Source: Hippopus hippopus (taxonomy: Eukaryota > Mollusca > Bivalvia > Cardiida > Cardiidae). From it: a stretch of 64,000 bases of DNA. The stretch covers positions 61,781,063 through 61,845,062 of the forward strand of contig OX328097.1 in the NCBI GenBank assembly GCA_946811185.2, in the 5' to 3' direction. Below the pieces are notes generated by a model, which was not told the origin of the DNA, searched no databases, and saw only the letters and a list, made by a program, of their open reading frames with translations. Position 1 is the stretch's first letter. Every line of letters begins with the position of its first letter. The position numbers were made by a program, and so were the translations under genes. Below are positions 45,295 through 54,200 of the stretch, piece after piece.

Positions 45295-48200
45295 CTGAAA
45301 AGAAAAAAGGAAAGAAAAAAAAAGTTAGATTCATGAAAGATCTTGTTACTTTAGCATCTTACCTTTATGGTTCGTATTCACCAAGGATTCTAAATTGCAG
45401 TCTTCGTCTTGTTCTAGGATGAGATTAATTGGTTGTATGGTGTTTAGCGTTGTTTTAAGCATTATTTCAGTTATGTCGCAGCAGCCAATGCACCTATCCA
45501 TGCTTTCCTGAGGTCTCTTTTACCAGTACTCTGCACAAAATTCTTTCCAAGCCACTGGCTGCTTTCCCACATAACTATTATCGAAACAATGGTCAGCGGT
45601 GGTAGAGGAATGAATCCCGTCACAATGACTATCATCAATCCTCGGAAAGAAATTGGCCAAGCCAGGATCAAATCCATGACCCCCTGTTCTCAAGTCCTGC
45701 ACACTACCGAGCTACCGGGGCTCGGCTTTCTAGGATAAGATATTAACACCATTTCTGATTGGGTAAACCATGTGATCTGGCCAAAAATGGTTAAGCAAAT
45801 CAGGAATTATGTTACTTTGACATTTACAAAAATCTTTGAAGTTACAATGTTAAAAGAAAGTATGCTGAGTACAGGCCAAGTTCTAGATTAACACTTCAAC
45901 ACACTGCAAAATTCTAGTCCAAATTGAGAGCATTTGCAGATGAAAAAAAAAACATGCAACTCTTAAATTGGAATTTGTCTCTGTAAGGGTAGAAAACACT
46001 GTGGGAAAAAAAAGAGAAAATAATGGTTCCCAGCATTTTCTCCTTATCCCAGTTTTCAAAAACCTACGAGTACTTCCTCTAGGTCATAAAAGCATAAAAA
46101 TGTTTGGTACAGGGTTTAACTAACCTTTAGTTCTTTGATTATACTTTCTACACTAGGTCTGTCTGTATTTGTTTGACTTGGGTAGAGGAATCTCACCACA
46201 CCATCTTTGTCAAGTATGAAATCCCCACCCATCTGAAAGAAGGATACAATGGAAATAAGTTGCTTCAAACCATATTCATCATGATCTGTGTATTCTGATA
46301 TTGATCTACACCGTAGTCAAAAGTATCTAATTTTTCTCATTAGATCTGAGGTTCAGCAGCTCTCCTTATACCTTTAACCCTTCACCAAACAACAAAATTT
46401 TGGACTTTTCCAAATCCAAAGCACTTCCAGACAACACATTAAAGCCGTGGTCACACCTTTCGTAGTTGAGAGTAGTGGGGAATGACCATAGATGGCCATA
46501 GTTGAACGTATTAAATGTAGTTGAACTTATGTTACACGTAGATAACCGTAGTTCATCGTAGTAATGAACATAGTTTGAACTTATGATTTGCCTGTAGTAA
46601 GCGCATAATTTTTTAACTTGTTTAAAAATTTGTTACGGTTAACTACGATGTTGTGACCCTACTGTGACTGTAGTTTTAACGTAGTTGACCGTAGTTAACG
46701 TAATTGACCCTATTTAACTGTAGTGTGTTTAATATGTTAAACTATGGTAATTTTTTCACTACAGTCAAAAGTGACAGCGGTTAAAGTACAATGACTGCAG
46801 CTTATCTTTACTGAGCAGGCAGAGCCATGACGTTTTATCGTAGCTTAATGCAGTTGACCTTTATTTACCGTAGTTGTGCGTACTTAGGACGTAGTTTATA
46901 CGTAGTTAATCATAGTTAGACGTAGTAATACCCCAGTTAACCCTAGCCACTTTGCTTGCAGTTGAATGTAGTTAACCGTACTTACACGTAGTTCCACCTA
47001 CTTAAGACTTTCTATATTTCCTCTTATTGCCAAGTTTGAACCTACTTTGTACATACTTCGACCTAGTTAACCATAGTAACACTACGGCAGACTACATTTG
47101 AAATGAACTACGGACAACTAAGTGCATGACAGTAAATGTGACCATGGCTTAAATGTGGGCCAAATGATGGACTTTTAGTCAGAAAGAGTAGAAAGTCTTG
47201 GAAAATAAGAAAAAAAAGCTGGTTTCCAGCATTTTCTTTTTTTTCAACACAGTGTTTTTAAAAGGCTTCTGCCTCAAGATTGTGTTGTAAATGGTAAAAG
47301 GCAGATATTCAGATTTTTCAAATCTCACCATTTTATGCAGTCAAATAAATAGGCCCCTTAACCCTATACTGCACAATCCCAAGTTCAAACGACCCTGGGA
47401 ATAGAGGGTTTTTTTTTTTTAAACACTGTGGGAAATGAAGATAAAGCATTTTCTCCTTTTTCCCACAATGTTTGCCACTATTTCAAAGACAGAAATTATC
47501 TTTTCAGCTACATTCAATTTGCAGCCTGCAGATACTTTCAATTTAGGTCATTTGTGTGGGAAAGAGTTACTTCTTTACTGCACAACCATATTTTAGGCCT
47601 TCCAAATTGAAAGCACTCGTAGACATTGCACTGAACATTGCTCAAAACAGGACATTTGTCTTTTAACCTTTTACCACACAATGACGCCTTTTAACGCCCC
47701 TGAAGAAGAGGCCTTTTGAAAACATTGTGGGAAAAGGAGAAAATGCTGGTAACCAGCATTTTCTCCTTTTCCCACAAAGTTTTCTACCCTATCAAAGAAA
47801 AGTTGCATCATTTGAGCCACTATGAAATTGTCGTCTGCAAATGCTTTCAATTTGGATAGATCTTAAATTTTGCCAAGGTGGTCAAGGGTTAAAGGGTAGA
47901 ACACATTGTGGGAAACAGACAAAATGCTGGTTGCCAGCATTTTCTCCTTTTCCCAAAATGTTTTCAAAAAACTTCTTCTTTAGCATTGTAACAACACAGA
48001 ACTGTTGGGTAAAGGGTTCAACATGCATTTTTACCTGTTGTGTATCATCATGTACATTTTCATAAGGTTTGGGTAAAGGTTTTCCTGTCAGCATGGCCTC
48101 ACCATAATATACCATGGATACCACACCCCAAACCTGAAATATTTCATATATTTCAATAACTCTATTTATTTCATGCTTTTCAGTAGTTTATCGAGATATA

Positions 48201-51200
48201 ACTGTGGAATATTGTTTGAGATTTCATGGTTACCACTAGTGAAAAATACTGATTTTATTTTTTAACTTCTCAATTGAAGGCAGAAACAGTAGTTCCCTCG
48301 CACTAGTTACCTATGTAAACAGTGCGTGTCATTCAACCAGATGGAACTATGACATAATTTACCTGCAATTCTTGCGCTTTACAAATTATTGTAATGTGTT
48401 GTTATGCAGAGGGGGTATGCCATGGGAAAGTACTGAAAACAACTGAAAAAAAGAAGGGGGTTAGAAGCATGAAATGAATAGAATATTTGCTTTTTCTCTG
48501 AAAGATCAAAATTTATTTCATCTCGTGAACATCATTGGTAATATTTTCACTTGTGGTTGCACCACTGGTGAAAATATTACCAATGCTGTTCACAAGAAAT
48601 AAATTTCTATCTTTTATCTTTACAGTCTTTTTCTAGTAACCTTTGCCCACACATCAAAGTTTGGACTTGTCCAAATTCAAAACATCTGCAGAGGCCAAAT
48701 TTAAAATTGGTACAATCATGCTTAACCCTTTACCACTCAATCCCGAGTTCTAACAATCCTGAAGAAGAGAGCTTTTGAAAACACTGGGAAAAGGAGAAAA
48801 TGCTGATAACCAGAATTTTCTCCTTTAACCACAATGCCACCATTTCAAAGACAAATCCAAAAATTTGAACCACATTCATCTTATTTTCTGCTTCCAAAAT
48901 GGACAGGTATAAAATTTTTTAGTGTGGTAAAGGATTAATATATTCTCTTACAGGGTAGTAAACATTAAAGGGAAAAGGAGAAAATGTTGTTTACCAGTAT
49001 TTTCTCCTTTTTTCCACAGTTTTTTCAAAGTTTTCTTTTCTCAGAGTTCTTAAAAGAAGGGACTGTTTGGTAAAAACTTAAAGTGATGTACCCAAGATTC
49101 AATATATTACCCCTGTGTAGATCTGAATCTAGATTTATTTTGTTATACAGATAAGGAAGATCAATATCAGACTGCACAGGATCTCTTACATCCGATTCTT
49201 TCTCAGAGATTCTAACAAATGCACCACTATCTGCATCTGACTGTGATTGTCCATCTCATTCATTAGCTCAGCCAGAAACATATAGGGCTTTGAGGAGTTG
49301 CCATAGTTTTATTGTGCACAGAAAATAAAGAGGTAACTTACCTTCTGGACTGATCTGTGAAGTCCAAAGGCATGGTAGATCTGAAAAACATTTATCTTAA
49401 GCAAAAGCAATGGTTTATTTTTTAGAAAGGTAGTCCTATACCTTGAACGAGTGTGTCACCATGCTTGAAACTATGACTTCTGGGGTTATCTAGATGACTT
49501 AATTTTTTTGTATGGTGTATGGTGCTGTTTTCAGTTATATTACGGCCTCCACTACACCTATTCATGCTTTCCAGGAGTTTCCCTTAAGCGTACATCCAAA
49601 TAATTATACTCTACCAAATGATTTCAACCAGCAACCATCTGGTTTCAACAGAGCAATCAGGCCATAGTGTTGTTAGAGCAAGTAACTCATACAATACTCC
49701 ATTATCTTTTCCCCTCCCCCCCCCCCTTGTCTATGATTTATTGACTCACGTTTGTGGAGTAATTACTTGTACTGCCTGTTTAACTTTGTTCCATGGTACG
49801 AAATTTAGACACATTCATAGTGTAAACAATTGCAGACAAAAACCAAAAAAGTATGGTTCATATGATTTGCCTCTGATAAGGTACAAAACAATGTAGGAAG
49901 GAGAAAATACTGGTTTCTTCATTTCCCTCAATGTTTCTTAAAGCCTTCCTCCTAAGGATTGTTAAAACATGAGATTGTTTGTCATAGGGTTATGTCATTT
50001 TGTTTCAACTACCAGTAGTATTCTCTGTTCTGCTATTCCATTACAATACAATCCCGACTTCTAACCACGCAGAAGAAGAAGGCTTCTGAAACATTATGGG
50101 AACAGGAGAAAATGCTGATAAACAATTTTGTCCTATTCCCACAATGTTTTCTACTCTATGAAAGACAAAAAATATGTGTTTATCCTAGCATTTAATTTGT
50201 TGTTTGCAAATACATGTATATTAATTTTGGACTTAGGTAAAATTTTATCATCTGGCATATTATTAAGTGTTGTTCTTTTTCTTTCATCCATAATTTATCT
50301 TCCACTCTTACAAACTGTATTAAATAAATTATTAACTCTGCCAAAGACAAAAAATTTGACTAACCCAAATTGAAAGCACTTGCCAAGGTCAAATTAGATA
50401 TTGCTCAATTGATGTGTACCTCATAGGGTAGAAAACATTGTTGTATAAAAAGAACATGCTGGTGACCAGCATTTTCTTCTTCTACCACAACAAAAAAATA
50501 TTTTTTTCGGAGAGTTGTTGAAACAGTTTGTATAGTAGAAGGTTACACTGTCATCTTAACATCCATTATAGTGATTTTATCTTTTTACCCTTCTAGCAGA
50601 ATCCAGGACCATTGGAAAAGGAACATTTGTATCTTCCAACCAAAGCTTGGCACCATCTTTTAGTCCAAAAGAAACAATAATGATTTGACCACTGGCAGCC
50701 TTTATATCATCCTGCAATGTAATTCACCCTTAGAGTGCTTCATTAACTCTAACAAACAACAACATTTTCAGCTGCCTAAATTGAAAGCATTAGCAGAGGG
50801 CAAATTACATGTGACTCAAAGACTTAAATTTTCCTCTTGAAGGAAAGAAAACATTGTGGGAAAAGGAAAAAATGCTGGCTACCTGCATTTTCTCCTTATC
50901 CCATAATGTTTTCAAAGGCCTTTTCCCTAGAACTCTCAGGGATTGTGTGGTAAAGGGTTACTGAGAAGGAACTTTTGACCCTTTGACAAATAATCCTGGG
51001 TGTTGTAACAACTAGGAAGAACACTTTTGAAAACATTATTGGAAAACATGAAAATGCTAGTAATCAGTAGTTTGTCACTTTACCACAATGTTTTCTACCA
51101 TGTCAATAAAAATAATCCAGTGTTGTAACAACTAGGAAGAACACTTTTGAAAACATTATGGGAAAACATGAAAATGCTAGTAACCAGTAGTTTCCCCCTT

Positions 51201-54200
51201 TACCACAATGTTTTCTACCATGTCAGAAAAAAAAGAGATATCTCCTTTTTTCTACTTTGTCAAAAAAAGACATATCTCCTTTTTTGCAACATTTGTCATC
51301 TTGAGGTTCTTTCCATTTGATTGAGTGTATGTTTTGTAGTTTGCGTAGGGTCATATTATGAAAAACAGGCAAAACATCACAATGTCAAAGTTGTTGACCC
51401 TATAGTGAAAAGGCTTTTGAAAGCATTGTTGGAAAGGGAGAAATTGTTGGTAACCAGCATTTTCTTTTTCCACCATGTTTTCTCTTCTGTTAGGGACTTC
51501 AGCTCATTTGTACAGATTTTCAATTTGTCATTTGCAGATGCTTTCAATTTTGAAGGGTCTAAAATTTTCCATATGGGAAAGTGTTAATCATTTCCAAAGG
51601 ACCCTGTGTACACCACCTTAAGGAAAGAGGCTTTAGAAAACACTGTTGGAAGAGTCAAAAACGCTGATAACCAGCATTTATCCTCTAACAAAGGGCATTT
51701 TCCAACCATCCTACGCCAAATATTACCATATGAGTTATATTTAATATGTCGTCTGCAAATTTTTTCACTTTGAAGTTTATCAGTAAACATAGAGTTCTAG
51801 CTACGCTGTGGGGTCCTGCGTTTGCTCAATGGTTAAGGTGTAGAATTTGAAACCTGGCAGTCTTGGGATATATCTTTGCTCCAAGCTCTTGGTTATTCCT
51901 GACAGTATCTTTGGGTAAGATATTCAGAGTCCTTGCCATGTACTGGTGAAACCTAGGATACACAAGTATTGGTAAAACCAAGGATACAGAAGGATATATG
52001 AAGCCAACTGTCATTTTGATATAATCAAAACAGTTTTTAACCCTTTACCAAACAATCCAGACTTTTAACAACCCAGATGAGAGGGCTTTTGAAAATATGG
52101 TGGGAAAAGGAGAAAACACTGGTAACCATAACGTTTTCTCCTTCACGATTCAAATTTACTACCTCTGCATATTATGACTAAGCTGCCATGGCATTACCTG
52201 AAATAAAGAAAAATACTCATCCCTCTGGCTTACCTGCCTCTTCAGGAGATCTGCTGTGTGGTTTCGTCATGGAAGTCAAGCAAAATGACGCAGAAGCACC
52301 AGTACAATACTATCTTTGTCATTTAAAAAACCTCTGAGACTGGTTTTATGACTAGTTCGTGCATTCATTACTTCAAAATCTATGGGACCAGTCTGTCCTA
52401 ATCGGACTGATTCTCTATCCTCCCCTTCTAGTGTTTTATCTACACTCTGTAAGAATGTATCCCAGTCATGCTGAAGCAACAGAAACAAAAAAGCTGGTAT
52501 TCATCTATTCAGCTCTAACTAGCCTCCTTTCATTTAGTCAACTCTTAATTACACAATCTCAAATTTCAACAACTTCTGGGAAAAGGCCATTCAAAACATG
52601 GGGGAAAAAAATAGGATTAAATAATGGTTACCAGCATTTTCTCAGTTTTTCCCCCACAAAGTGTTCTACTGTTTCAAAAACAAATCCCATCATTTGAACA
52701 ACACTGAATACATCTTCTGCAACAGCTCTACCTCTTTAACAAAGGACAAAATTTTAATCTAGTGATTGTGTGGTAAAGGATTAAAAATCGATTTTGGACG
52801 GATAATCTTTAAAAATAATTGATGCCGTGTATTCAAGGTTATATGGCACATTCTCTGCATCCATAAAAGTAGGTTATGCTGCCCATATCACAACACATGT
52901 CAAGTGTTAACCAGATGTCACACTGTATGAAGAATGCCACAAAGAAAACGGTTAAGTATTAACCAAACTATAAAAATTAATGTTAGACTGACCGAATTAA
53001 AAGGATTTGCAATCCAAAAATTGAAAGTGGCTAGAAAGAGGAGAAAAAATTGTGGGAAAAGGACAAAATGCTGATAGCTAGCATTTTCTCATATGCTGAT
53101 AACCAGCTTTTTTCTCCTTCTTCCAAAATATTTTCAAATGCCTTCTTCCTCAGGGTTGTTTAAACACAGGAGTGTATGGTAAAGGGTAAGGATAATAAAA
53201 TGACATCTAACCTCAAGGTCAAGCAATTCTGAGCCTAGTTCTCTCAACTCTTGATTTCTAGCATGTCTGCTGATTTTACGTTCTAATTCATTTTTTGATG
53301 TCAGTCCCAACCTATAAATAAAAGTAAAGTCCCAGCCTTACACCCGAGCCCTAGTAGCGCAATCGGTAGCATACAGAACTTGACAACAGGGGGTCGGTGG
53401 TTCAAATCCCCAGCTTGGCCAAATTCTTTCCAGGGATTAATGATAGTAAAAACTAATGGTAACATGATTAATTCCTCTCTCAGTGCTGATCATTCTTTTG
53501 ACAATGGTTAAGTTGGAAAGCAGCCAGAGACTTGGGAAGAATATTGTGCAAAATACTGGTAAAAGAAACTCCAGGAAAGCATGTCTCAACAAAAATAAGT
53601 TTGCCTCTGCTGGGATTAGCTCTTGCAACCCTCACAGTACTAACTCTGCCCATTTGCAAATGAGCTATAAAGCCTCTATCCTTAACTCTTTACCAAACGA
53701 CAAAAATTTAGACTAGTTGAAATTGAAAGCATTTGCAGACGACAAAATAAATGTAACTGAAAAATCGAAATTTGTTTTGGGAAGGGTAGAAAACATTGTG
53801 GGAAAAGGAGAAAATGCTGGTTACCAGCGCATTTTCTCCTTTTCCCACAATGTTTTCAATAGGCTTCTTTCTCAGGGTCGTTAAAAGTCGGGATTATGTG
53901 CTAAAGGGTTAAGGTGGTCTACACTTTACCATGACAAAATTTTAGGTTGGTCCAAATTCAATTCATTAGCAAACGACAAATAAAATGATCCTCCAGTAAT
54001 GGAATTTGTATCAGAAAGGGTAGAAAACATTGTGGGAAAAGGAGAAAATGCTGGTTTATCAATGTTTTTGAATGCCTCTTACATTGGGGTTGTTAAAACT
54101 AGGGATTGTATGGTAAAGGATTTATTCTTAGAAAAGAGTTTTAAGCTTGCCTTTATTGAAAGCATTTACATTTTGCAGACAGCAAATGCAATATTGCTCA

